Shown: positions 1 through 12,840 of the stretch, piece by piece | How the letters are laid out: each line of letters begins with the position of its first letter | How positions within the stretch are numbered: the stretch's first letter is position 1 | Assembly (NCBI GenBank): GCA_023053545.1 | Contig: JAKZAN010000073.1 | Span: 1-64,000, forward strand | From: Lepidurus packardi | Lineage: Eukaryota > Arthropoda > Branchiopoda > Notostraca > Triopsidae | DNA: 64,000 nt | Direction of reading: 5' to 3' | Program-made: the position numbers and the translations under genes | The notes under the pieces: generated by a model | Told to the model about the DNA's origin: nothing | What the model saw: only the letters and a program-made list of their open reading frames with translations | The model's database searches: none

Positions 1-3000
1 TAAGGAATTAATTCAGTCTGGAAAGAATTAAATCAGGCCGTTAGGAATTAATTCAGTCCGTCATAAATTAATTTAGTCCGTAAGGAATTAATTCAGTCCG
101 CAATTAATTAATTCAGTCCGTAAGGAATTAATTCAATCCGTAAACAATTAGTTAAGTCCGGAACTAATTAATTCAGTCCGTAAGGGATTAATTCCGTCCG
201 TAAAGAATTAATTCAGTCAGCAAGGAATTAATACAGTCCGTAAGGAATTAATTCATTCCGTAAGGAATAAATTAATTCGTAAGGAATTAATTAAGTCCGT
301 AAAGAATTAATTCAGTCCGTAAGGAATTAATTAAGTCCGTAAGGTATTAATTAAGTCCGTTATTAATTAATTAAGTCCATAAGAAACAAATTAAGTACGT
401 AAGGAATTATTTAAGTCCGTGAAGAATTAATTCAGTCCGTAAGGAATTAATTCAGTCTGGAAAGAATTAAATCAGGCCGTAAGGAATTAATTCAGTCCGT
501 AATGAATTAATTAAGTCCGTAAGGAATTAATTCAGTCCGCAATTAATTAATTCAGTCCGTAAGGAATTAATTGAGTCCATAAGGAATTAATTAAGTCCGT
601 AAGGAATTAATTAAGTCCGTAAGGAATTATTTCAGTCCGTATTGAATTAATTAAGTCCGAAGAGAATTAATTCAGTCCGTAAGGAATTAACTCAGTCCGT
701 AAGGAATTAATTCAGTCCGTAATGAATTAATTAAGTCCGTAAGGAATTATTTAAGTCCGTAAAGAATTAATTCAGTCCGTAAGGAATTAATTCAGTCTGG
801 AAAGAATTAAATCAGGCCGTAAGGAATTAATTCAGTCCGTCATAAATTAATTTAGTCCGTAAGGAATTAATTCAGTCCGCAATTAATTAATTCAGTCCGT
901 AAGGAATTAATTCAATCCGAAAAACAATTAGTTCAGTCCGTAACTAATTAATTCAGTCCGTAAGGGATTAATTCCGTCCGTAAAGAATTAATTCAGTCCG
1001 CAAGGAATTAATTCAGTCCGTAAGGAATTTATTCAGTCCATAAGGAATTAATTAAGTCCGTAAGGAATTAATTAAGTCCGTAAGGAATTATTTCAGTCCG
1101 TATTGAATTAATTAAGTCCGTAGAGAATTAATTCAGTCCGTAAGGAATTAATTCAGTCCGTAAGTAATTAATCCAGTCCGTAAGGAATTAATTCAGTAAG
1201 TAAGAAATTCAATCGATCCTAAAGAATTAATTCAGTCCGTAAGGAATTAATTCAGTCCGTAAGGAATTATTTCAGTCCGTATTGAACTAATTAATTCCGT
1301 AAAGAATTAATTCAGTCCGCAAGGAATTAATTAATTCCGTAAAGAATTAATTCAGTCCGCAAGGAATTAATTAATTCCGTAAGGAATTAATTCATTCCGT
1401 AAGGAATGAATTAATTCGTAAGGAATTAATTAAGTCCGTAAAGAATTAATTAAGTCCGTAAGGAATTAATTAAGTCCGTAAGGTATTAATTAAGTCCGTT
1501 ATTAATTAAGTCCATAAGAAACAAATTAAGTCCGTAAGGAATTATTTAAGTCCGTGAAGAATTAATTCAGTCCGTATGGAATTAATTCAGTCCGTAAGGA
1601 ATTAATTCAGTCCGTAATGAATTAATTAAGTCCGTAAGGAATTAATTCAGTCCGCAAGGAATTAATTCAGTCCGTATGGAATTAATTCAGTCCGTAAGGA
1701 ATTCATAAAGTCCGTTAGGAATTAATTGAGTCCATAAGGAATTAATTAAGTCCGTAAGGAATTAATTAAGTCCGTAAGGAATTATTTCAGTCCGTATTGA
1801 ATTAATTAAGTCCGTAGAGAATTAATTCAGTCCGTAAGGAATTAATTCAGTCCGTAAGGAATTAATTCAGTCCGTAATGAATTAATTAAGTCCGTAAGGA
1901 ATTATTTAAGTCCGTAAAGAATTAATTCAGTCCGTAAGGAATTAATTCAGTCTGGAAAGAATTAAATCAGGCCGTAAGGAATTAATTCAGTCCGTCATAA
2001 ATTAATTTAGTCCGTAAGGAATTAATTCAGTCCGCAATTAATTAATTCAGTCCGTAAGGAATTAATTCAATCCGAAAAACAATTAGTTCAGTCCGTAACT
2101 AATTAATTCAGTCCGTAAGGGATTAATTCCGTCCGTAAAGAATTAATTCAGTCCGCAAGGAATTAATTCAGTCCGTAAGGAATTAATTCAGTCCATAAGG
2201 AATTAATTAAGTCCGTAAGGAATTAATTAAGTCCGTAAGGAATTATTTCAGTCCGTATTGAATTAATTAAGTCCGTAGAGAATTAATTCAGTCCGTAAGG
2301 AATTAATTCAGTCCGTAAGTAATTAATCCAGTCCGTAAGGAATTAATTCAGTAAGTAAGAAATTCAATCGATCCTAAAGAATTAATTCAGTCCGTAAGGA
2401 ATTAATTCAGTCCGTAAGGAATTATTTCAGTCCGTATTGAACTAATTAATTCCGTAAAGAATTAATTCAGTCCGCAAGGAATTAATTAATTCCGTAAAGA
2501 ATTAATTCAGTCCGCAAGGAATTAATTCAGTCCGTAAGGAATTAATTCATTCCGTAAGGAATGAATTAATTCGTAAGGAATTAATTAAGTCCGTAAAGAA
2601 TTAATTAAGTCCGTAAGGAATTAATTAAGTCCGTAAGGTATTAATTAAGTCCGTTATTAATTAAGTCCATAAGAAACAAATTAAGTCCGTAAGGAATTAT
2701 TTAAGTAAGTGAAGAATTAATTCAGTCCGTATGGAATTAATTCAGTCCGTAAGGAATTAATTCAGTCCGTAATGAATTAATTAAGTCCGTAAGGAATTAA
2801 TTCAGTCCGCAAGGAATTAATTCAGTCCGTATGGAATTAATTCAGTCCGTAAGGAATTAATTAAGTCCGTAAGGAATTATTTCAGTCCGTATTGAATTAA
2901 TTAAGTCCGTAGAGAATTAATTCAGTCCGTAAGGAATTAATTCAGTCCGTAAGGAATTAATTCAGTCCGTAAGGAATTAATTCAGTCCGTAAGGAATTAA

Positions 3001-4637
3001 TTCAGTCCGTAAGGAATTATTTAAGTCCGTAAAGAATTAATTCAGTCCGTAAGGAATTAATTCAGTCTGGAAAGAATTAAATCAGGCCGTAAGGAATTAA
3101 TTCAGTCCGTCATAAATTAATTTAGTCCGTAAGGAATTAATTCAGTCCGCAATTAATTAATTCAGTCCGTAAGGAATTAATTCAATCCGTAAACAATTAG
3201 TTCAGTCCGTAACTAATTAATTCAGTCCGTAAGGGATTAATTCCGTCCGTAAAGAATTAATTCAGTCCGCAAGGAATTAATTCAGTCCGTAAGGAATTAA
3301 TTCATTCCGTAAGGAATAAATTAATTCGTAAGGAATTAATTAAGTCCGTAAAGAATTAATTCGGTCCGTAAGGAATTAATTAAGTCCGTAAGGTATTAAT
3401 TAAGTCCGTTATTAATTAATTAAGTCCATAAGAAACAAATTAAGTACGTAAGGAATTATTTAAGTCCGTGAAGAATTAATTCAGTCCGTAAGGAATTAAT
3501 TCAGTCTGGAAAGAATTAAATCAGGCCGTAAGGAATTAATTCAGTCCGTAATGAATTAATTAAGTCCGTAAGGAATTAATTCAGTCCGCAATTAATTAAT
3601 TCAGTCCGTAAGGAATTAATTGAGTCCATAAGGAATTAATTAAGTCCGTAAGGAATTAATTAAGTCCGTAAGGAATTATTTCAGTCCGTATTGAATTAAT
3701 TAAGTCCGTAGAGAATTAATTCAGTCCGTAAGGAATTAACTCAGTCCGTAAGGAATTAATTCAGTCCGTAATGAATTAATTAAGTCCGTAAGGAATTATT
3801 TAAGTCCATAAAGAATTAATTCAGTCCGTAAGGAATTAATTCAGTCTGGAAAGAATTAAATCAGGCCGTAAGGAATTAATTCAGTCCGTCATAAATTAAT
3901 TTAGTCCGTAAGGAATTAATTCAGTCCGCAATTAATTAATTCAGTCCGTAAGGAATTAATTCAATCCGAAAAACAATTAGTTCAGTCCGTAAGGAATTAA
4001 TTCAATCCGAAAAACAATTAGTTCAGTCCGTAACTAATTAATTCAGTCCGTAAGGGATTAATTCCGTCCGTAAAGAATTAATTCAGTCCGCAAGGAATTA
4101 ATTCAGTCCGTAAGGAATTAATTCAGTCCGTAAGGAATTAATTCAGTCCGTAAGTAATAAATCCAGTCCGTAAGGAATTAATTCAGTAAGTAAGAAATTC
4201 AATCGATCCTAAAGGATTAATTCAGTCCGTAAGGAATTAATTCAGTCCGTAAGGAATTATTTCAGTCCGTATTGAACTAATTAATTCCGTAAAGAATTAA
4301 TTCAGTCCGCAAGGAATTAATTCAGTAAGTAAGGAATTAATTCATTCCGTAAGGAATGAATTAATTCATTCCGTAAGGAATGAATTAATTCGTAAGGAAT
4401 TAATTAAGTCCGTAAAGAATTAATTAAGTCCGTAAGGAATTATTTAAGTCCGTGAAGAATTAATTCAGTCCGTATGGAATTAATTCAGTCCGTAAGGAAT
4501 TAATTCAGTCCGTAATGAATTAATTAAGTCCGTAAGGAATTATTTAAGTCCGTAAAGAATTAATTCAGTCCGTAAGGAATTAATTCAGTCTGGAAAGAAT
4601 TAAATCAGGCCGTAAGGAATTAATTCAGTCCGTCATA
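1..4637 (+). repeat. Left copy of 12-kb-displaced segmental duplication
   Basis: This stretch matches 12048-16752 almost base for base. The displacement is 12,047 bp at its start and 12,107 bp after a 60-bp (three-monomer) difference near 2860, where this copy lacks the monomers starting GAATTCATAAAGTCC, present near 14900. Private variants shared by both copies include CCGGAACTAATT, CAGTCAGCAAGG and AATTAATACAGTCC (compare 171-235 with 12210-12283). The matching segment starts before the window, so its true length is unknown. The match ends near 4637 and 16752, where the following monomers differ. Confidence 0.9.
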
Positions 4638-5170
4638 AATTAATTTAGTCCGTAAGGAATTAATTCAGTCCGCAATTAATTAATTCAGTCCGTAAGGAAT
4701 TAATTCAATCCGTAAACAATTAGTTCAGTCCGTAACTAATTAATTCAGTCCGTAAGGGATTAATTCCGTCCGTAAAGAATTAATTCAGTCCGCAAGGAAT
4801 TAATTCAGTCCGTAAGGAATTAATTCAGTCCGCAAGGAATTAATTCAGTCCGTAAGGAATTAATTCATTCCGTAAGGAATTAATTCAGTAAGTAAGAAAT
4901 TCAATCGATCCTAAAGAATTAATTCAGTCCGTAAGGAATTAATTCAGTCCGTAAGGAATTATTTCAGTCCGTATTGAACTAATTAATTCCGTCAAGAATT
5001 ATTTCAGTCCGCAAGGAATTAATTAATTCCGTAAAGAATTAATTCAGTCCGCAAGGAATTAATTCAGTCGGCAAGGAATTAATTCATTCCGTAAGGAATG
5101 AATTAATTCGTAAGGAATTAATTAAGTCCGTAAAGAATTAATTAAGTCCGTAAGGAATTAATTAAGTCCG

Positions 5171-7591
5171 TAAGGTATTAATTAAGTCCGTAAGGTATTA
5201 ATTAAGTCCGTAAGGTATTAATTAAGTCCGTTATTAATTAAATAAGTCCATAAGAAACAAATTAAGTCCGTAAGGAATTATTTAAGTCCGTGAAGAATTA
5301 ATTCAGTCCGTAAGGAATTAATTCAGTCTGGAAAGAATTAAATCAGGCCGTAAGGAATTAATTCAGCCCGTAATGAATTAATTAAGTCCATAAGGAATTA
5401 ATTAAGTCCATAAGAAATTAATTAAGTCCGTAAGGAATTAATTCAGTCTGGAAAGAATTAAGTCCGTAAGGAATTAATTCAGTCCGCAAGGAATTAATTC
5501 AGTCCGTAAGGAATTAATTCATTCCGTGAGGAATAAATTAATTCGTAAGGAATTAATTAAGTCCGTAAAGAATTAATTAAGTCCGTAAGTAATTAATTAA
5601 GTTCGTAAGGTATTAATTAAGTCCGTTATTAATTAAGTCCATAAGAAACAAATTAAGTCCGTAAGGAATTATTTAAGTCCGTGAAGAATTAATTCAGTCC
5701 GTATGGAATTAATTCAGTCCGTAAGGAATTAATTCAGTCCGTAATGAATTAATTAAGTAAGTAAGGAATTAATTCAGTCCGCAAGGAATTAATTCAGTCC
5801 GTATGGAATTAATTCAGTCCGTAAGGAATTAATTCAGTCCGTAAGGAATTAATTCAGTCCGTAAGGAATTAATCCAGACCGTAAGGAATTAATTCAGTAA
5901 GTAAGAAATTCAATCGATCCTAAAGAATTAATTAATTCCGTAAGGAATTAATTAAGTCCGTAAGGAATTATTTCAGTCCGTATTGAATTAATTAAGTACG
6001 TAAGGAATTATTTAAGTCCGTGAAGAATTAATTCAGTCCGTAAGGAATTAATTCAGTCTGGAAAGAATTAAGTCCGTAAGGAATTAATTCAGTCCGTAAG
6101 GAATTAATTCATTCCGTAAGGAATTAATTAATTCGTAAGGAATTAATTAAGTCCGTAAAGAATTAATTAAGTCCGTAAGGAATTAATTAAGTCCGTAATA
6201 TATTAATTAAGTCCGTTATTAATTAAGTCCATAAGAAACAAATTAAGTCCGTAAGGAATTATTTAAGTCCGTGAAGAATTAATTCAGTCCGTATGGAATT
6301 AATTCAGTCCGTAAGGAATTAATTCAGTCCGTAATGAATTAATTAAGTAAGTAAGGAATTAATTCAGTCCGCAAGGAATTAATTCAGTCCGTATGGAATT
6401 AATTCAGTCCGTAAGGAATTAATTCAGTCCGTAATGAATTAATTAAGTCCGTAAGGTATTAATTAAGTCCGTAAGGTATTAATTAAGTCCGTAAGGTATT
6501 AATTAAGTCCGTTATTAATTAAATAAGTCCATAAGAAACAAATTAAGTCCGTAAGGAATTATTTAAGTCCGTGAAGAATTAATTCAGTCCGTAAGGAATT
6601 AATTCAGTCTGGAAAGAATTAAATCAGGCCGTAAGGAATTAATTCAGCCCGTAATGAATTAATTAAGTCCATAAGGAATTAATTAAGTCCATAAGAAATT
6701 AATTAAGTCCGTAAGGAATTAATTCAGTCTGGAAAGAATTAAGTCCGTAAGGAATTAATTCAGTCCGCAAGGAATTAATTCAGTCCGTAAGGAATTAATT
6801 CATTCCGTGAGGAATAAATTAATTCGTAAGGAATTAATTAAGTCCGTAAAGAATTAATTAAGTCCGTAAGTAATTAATTAAGTTCGTAAGGTATTAATTA
6901 AGTCCGTTATTAATTAAGTCCATAAGAAACAAATTAAGTCCGTAAGGAATTATTTAAGTCCGTGAAGAATTAATTCAGTCCGTATGGAATTAATTCAGTC
7001 CGTAAGGAATTAATTCAGTCCGTAATGAATTAATTAAGTAAGTAAGGAATTAATTCAGTCCGCAAGGAATTAATTCAGTCCGTATGGAATTAATTCAGTC
7101 CGTAAGGAATTAATTCAGTCCGTAAGGAATTAATTCAGTCCGTAAGGAATTAATCCAGACCGTAAGGAATTAATTCAGTAAGTAAGAAATTCAATCGATC
7201 CTAAAGAATTAATTAATTCCGTAAGGAATTAATTAAGTCCGTAAGGAATTATTTCAGTCCGTATTGAATTAATTAAGTACGTAAGGAATTATTTAAGTCC
7301 GTGAAGAATTAATTCAGTCCGTAAGGAATTAATTCAGTCTGGAAAGAATTAAGTCCGTAAGGAATTAATTCAGTCCGTAAGGAATTAATTCATTCCGTAA
7401 GGAATTAATTAATTCGTAAGGAATTAATTAAGTCCGTAAAGAATTAATTAAGTCCGTAAGGAATTAATTAAGTCCGTAATATATTAATTAAGTCCGTTAT
7501 TAATTAAGTCCATAAGAAACAAATTAAGTCCGTAAGGAATTATTTAAGTCCGTGAAGAATTAATTCAGTCCGTATGGAATTAATTCAGTCC
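5171..7591 (+). repeat. 1281-bp tandem higher-order repeat, two copies
   Basis: Two adjacent units with period 1281 bp, the second starting at about 6452. Both open with three monomers of the TAAGGTATTAATTAAGTCCG type followed by GTTATTAATTAAATAAG (5230 and 6511), and share CAGCCCGTAATG (5364 and 6645) and the ATCGAT landmark (5913 and 7194). 1281 equals 64 monomers plus one base, the net effect of off-length variants. The second unit diverges after about 7591. Confidence 0.88.
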
Positions 7592-10582
7592 GTAAGGAAT
7601 TAATTCATTCCGTAGTGAATTAATTAAGTCCGTAAGGAATTAATTCAGTCCGCAAGGAATTAATTCAGTCGGTAAGGAATTCATAAAGTCCGTTAGGAAT
7701 TAATTGAGTCCATAAGGAATTAATTAATTCCGTAAGGAATTAATTAAGTCCGTAAGGAATTATTTCAGTCCGTTTTGAATTAATTAAGTCCGTAGAGAAT
7801 TAATTCAGTCCGTAAGGAATTAATTCAGTCCGTAAGGAATTAATTCAGTCCGTAAGGAATTAATTCAGTCCGTAAGGAATTAATTCAGTCCGTAAGGAAT
7901 TAATTCAGTCCGTAAGGAATTAATTCAGTCCGTAAGTAATTAATCCAGTCCGTAAGGAATTAATTCAGTAAGTAAGAAATTCAATCGATCCTAAAGAATT
8001 AATTCAGTCCGTAAGGAATTAATTCAGTCCGTAAGGAATTATTTCAGTCCGTATTGAACTAATTAATTCCGTAAAGAATTAATTCAGTCCGCAAGGAATT
8101 AATTAATTCCGTAAAGAATTAATTCAGTCCGCAAGGAATTAATTCAGTCCGTAAGGAATTAATTCAGTCCGCAAGGAATTAATTCAGTCCGTAAGGAATT
8201 AATTCATTCCGAAAGGAATGAATTAATTCGTAAGGAATTAATTAAGTCCGTAAAGAATTAATTAAGTCCGTAAGGAATTAATTAAGTCCGTAAGGTATTA
8301 ATTAAGTCCGTTATTAATTAAATAAGTCCATAAGAAACAAATTAAGTCCGTAAGGAATTATTTAAGTCCGTGAAGAATTAATTCAGTCCGTATGGAATTA
8401 ATTCAGTCTGGAAAGAATTAAATCAGGCCGTAAGGAATTAATTCAGCCCGTAATGAATTAATTAAGTCCATAAGGAATTAATTAAGTCCATAAGAAATTA
8501 ATTCAGTCTGGAAATAATTAAGTCCGTAATTAATTAATTCAGTCCGCAAGGAATTAATTCAGTCCGTAAGGAATTAATTCATTCCGTGAGGAATTAATTA
8601 ATTCGTAAGGAATTAATTAAGTCCGTAAAGAATTAATTAAGTCCGTAAGGAATTAATTAAGTCCGTAAGGTATTAATTAAGTCCGTTATTAATTAAGTCC
8701 ATAAGAAAAAAATTAAGTCCGTAAGGAATTATTTAAGTCCGTGAAGAATTAATTCAGTCCGTATGGAATTAATTCAGTCCGTAAGGAATTAATTCAGTCC
8801 GTAATGAATTAATTAAGTCCGTAAGGAAATAATTCAGTCCGCAAGGAATTAATTCAGTCCGTATGGAATTATTCAGTCCGTAAGGAATTCATTAAGTCCG
8901 TTAGGAATTAATTGAGTCCATAAGGAATTAATTAAGTCCGTAAGGAATTAATTAAGTCCGTAAGGAATTATTTCAGTCCGTATTGAATTAATTAAGTCTG
9001 TAGAGAATTAATTCAGTCCGTAAGGAATTAACTCAGTCCGTAAGGAATTAATTCAGTCCGTAATGAATTAATTAAGTCCGTAAGGAATTATTTAAGTCCG
9101 TAAAGAATTAATTCAGTCCGTAAGGAATTAATTCAGTCTGGAAAGAATTAAATCAGGCCGTAAGGAATTAATTCAGTCCGTCATAAATTAATTTAGTCCG
9201 TAAGGAATTAATTCAGTCCGCAATTAATTAATTCAGTCCGTAAGGAATTAATTCAATCCGAAAAACAATTAGTTCAGTCCGTAACTAATTAATTCAGTCC
9301 GTAAGGGATTAATTCCGTCCGTAAAGAAATTAATTCAGTCCGCAAGGAATTAATTCAGTCCGTAAGGAATTAATTCAGTCCGTAAGGAATTAATTCAGTC
9401 CGTAAGTAATTAATCCAGTCCGTAAGGAATTAATTCAGTCTGGAAATAATTAAGTCCGTAATTAATTAATTCAGTCCGCAAGGAATTAATTCAGTCCGTA
9501 AGGAATTAATTCATTCCGTGAGGAATTAATTAATTCGTAAGGAATTAATTAAGTCCGTAAAGAATTAATTAAGTCCGAAAGGAATTAATTAAGTCCGTAA
9601 GGTATTAATTAAGTCCGTTATTAATTAAGTCCATAAGAAACAAATTAAGTCCGAAAGGAATTATTTAAGTCCGTGAAGAATTAATTCAGTCCGTATGGAA
9701 TTAATTCAGTCCGTAAGGAATTAATTCAGTCCGTAATGAATTAATTAAGTCCGTAAGGAATTAATTCAGTCCGCAAGGAATTAATTCAGTCCGTATGGAA
9801 TTATTCAGTCCGTAAGGAATTCATAAAGTCCGTTAGGAATTAATTGAGTCCATAAGGAATTAATTAAGTCCGTAAGGAATTAATTAAGTCCGTAAGGAAT
9901 TATTTCAGTCCGTATTGAATTAATTAAGTCCGTAGAGAATTAATTCAGTCCGTAAGGAATTAATTCAGTCCGTAAGTAATTAATCCAGTCCGTAAGGAAT
10001 TAATTCAGTAAGTAAGAAATTCAATCGATCCTAAAGAATTAATTCAGTCCGTAAGGAATTAATTCAGTCCGTAAGGAATTATTTCAGTCCGTATTGAACT
10101 AATTAATTCCGTAAAGAATTAATTCAGTCCGCAAGGAATTAATTAATTCCGTAAAGAATTAATTCAGTCCGCAAGGAATTAATTCATTCCGTAAGGAATG
10201 AATTAATTCGTAAGGAATTAATTAAGTCCGTAAAGAATTAATTAAGTCCGTAAGGAATTAATTAAGTCCGTAAGGAATTAATCCAGACCGTAAGGAATTA
10301 ATTCAGTAAGTAAGAAATTCAATCGATCCTAAAGAATTAATTCAGTCCGTAAGGAATTAATTAAGTCCATAAGGTATTAAGTAAGTCCGTTATTAATTAA
10401 TTAAGTCCATAAGAAACAAATTAAGTCCGTAAGGAATTATTTAAGTCCGTGAAGAATTAATTCAGTCCGTATGGAATTAATTCAGTCCGTAAGGAATTAA
10501 TTCAGTCCGTAATGAATTAATTAAGTCCGTAAGGAATTATTTAAGTCCGTAAAGAATTAATTCAGTCCGTAAGGAATTAATT

Positions 10583-12840
10583 CAGTCTGGAAAGAATTAA
10601 ATCAGGCCGTTAGGAATTAATTCAGTCCGTCATAAATTAATTTAGTCCGTAAGGAATTAATTCAGTCCGCAATTAATTAATTCAGTCCGTAAGGAATTAA
10701 TTCAATCCGTAAACAATTAGTTAAGTCCGTAACTAATTAATTCAGTCCGTAAGGGATTAATTCCGTCCGTAAAGAATTAATTCAGTCCGCAAGGAATTAA
10801 TACAGTCCGTAAGGAATTAATTCATTCCGTAAGGAATAAATTAATTCGTAAGGAATTAATTAAGTCCGTAAAGAATTAATTCAGTCCGTAAGGAATTAAT
10901 TAAGTCCGTAAGGTATTAATTAAGTCCGTTATTAATTAATTAATTCCATAAGAAACAAATTAAGTACGTAAGGAATTATTTAAGTCCGTGAAGAATTAAT
11001 TCAGTCCGTAAGGAATTAATTCAGTCTGGAAAGAATTAAATCAGGCCGTAAGGAATTAATTCAGTCCGCAATTAATTAATTCAGTCCGTAAGGAATTAAT
11101 TGAGTCCATAAGGAATTAATTAAGTCCGTAAGGAATTAATTAAGTCCGTAAGGAATTATTTCAGTCCGTATTGAATTAATTAAGTCCGAAGAGAATTAAT
11201 TCAGTCCGTAAGGAATTAACTCAGTCCGTAAGGAATTAATTCAGTCCGTAATGAATTAATTAAGTCCGTAAGGAATTATTTAAGTCCGTAAAGAATTAAT
11301 TCAGTCCGTAAGGAATTAATTCAGTCTGGAAAGAATTAAATCAGGCCGTTAGGAATTAATTCAGTCCGTCATAAATTAATTTAGTCCGTAAGGAATTAAT
11401 TCAGTCCGCAATTAATTAATTCAGTCCGTAAGGAATTAATTCAATCCGTAAACAATTAGTTAAGTCCGGAACTAATTAATTCAGTCCGTAAGGGATTAAT
11501 TCCGTCCGTAAAGAATTAATTCAGTCCGCAAGGAATTAATACAGTCCGTAAGGAATTAATTCATTCCGTAAGGAATAAATTAATTCGTAAGGAATTAATT
11601 AAGTCCGTAAAGAATTAATTCAGTCCGTAAGGAATTAATTAAGTCCGTAAGGTATTAATTAAGTCCGTTATTAATTAATTAATTCCATAAGAAACAAATT
11701 AAGTACGTAAGGAATTATTTAAGTCCGTGAAGAATTAATTCAGTCCGTAAGGAATTAATTCAGTCTGGAAAGAATTAAATCAGGCCGTAAGGAATTAATT
11801 CAGTCCGCAATTAATTAATTCAGTCCGTAAGGAATTAATTGAGTCCATAAGGAATTAATTAAGTCCGTAAGGAATTAATTAAGTCCGTAAGGAATTATTT
11901 CAGTCCGTATTGAATTAATTAAGTCCGAAGAGAATTAATTCAGTCCGTAAGGAATTAACTCAGTCCGTAAGGAATTAATTCAGTCCGTAATGAATTAATT
12001 AAGTCCGTAAGGAATTATTTAAGTCCGTAAAGAATTAATTCAGTCCGTAAGGAATTAATTCAGTCTGGAAAGAATTAAATCAGGCCGTTAGGAATTAATT
12101 CAGTCCGTCATAAATTAATTTAGTCCGTAAGGAATTAATTCAGTCCGCAATTAATTAATTCAGTCCGTAAGGAATTAATTCAATCCGTAAACAATTAGTT
12201 AAGTCCGGAACTAATTAATTCAGTCCGTAAGGGATTAATTCCGTCCGTAAAGAATTAATTCAGTCAGCAAGGAATTAATACAGTCCGTAAGGAATTAATT
12301 CATTCCGTAAGGAATAAATTAATTCGTAAGGAATTAATTAAGTCCGTAAAGAATTAATTCAGTCCGTAAGGAATTAATTAAGTCCGTAAGGTATTAATTA
12401 AGTCCGTTATTAATTAATTAAGTCCATAAGAAACAAATTAAGTACGTAAGGAATTATTTAAGTCCGTGAAGAATTAATTCAGTCCGTAAGGAATTAATTC
12501 AGTCTGGAAAGAATTAAATCAGGCCGTAAGGAATTAATTCAGTCCGTAATGAATTAATTAAGTCCGTAAGGAATTAATTCAGTCCGCAATTAATTAATTC
12601 AGTCCGTAAGGAATTAATTGAGTCCATAAGGAATTAATTAAGTCCGTAAGGAATTAATTAAGTCCGTAAGGAATTATTTCAGTCCGTATTGAATTAATTA
12701 AGTCCGAAGAGAATTAATTCAGTCCGTAAGGAATTAACTCAGTCCGTAAGGAATTAATTCAGTCCGTAATGAATTAATTAAGTCCGTAAGGAATTATTTA
12801 AGTCCGTAAAGAATTAATTCAGTCCGTAAGGAATTAATTC
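10583..12840 (+). repeat. 739-bp tandem higher-order repeat, two full copies plus a 779-bp relative
   Basis: The marker CAGTCTGGAAAG followed by CAGGCCGTTAGG starts at 10583, 11322 and 12061, giving a period of exactly 739 bp. The third unit runs 779 bp to the next CAGTCTGG at 12840, with two extra monomers. The same 779-bp spacing occurs at 14-793, inside the segmental duplication. Copies 1 and 2 differ by only a base or so by eye (GTAACTAATT near 10728 versus GGAACTAATT near 11468). 739 is 37 monomers minus one base. Confidence 0.88.

Noticed and set aside
1190-1210. CAGTAAGTAAG as a 5' splice donor in the satellite
   Set aside because: It resembles a donor by chance, recurs with the ATCGAT monomer, and there is no exon or open frame around it.
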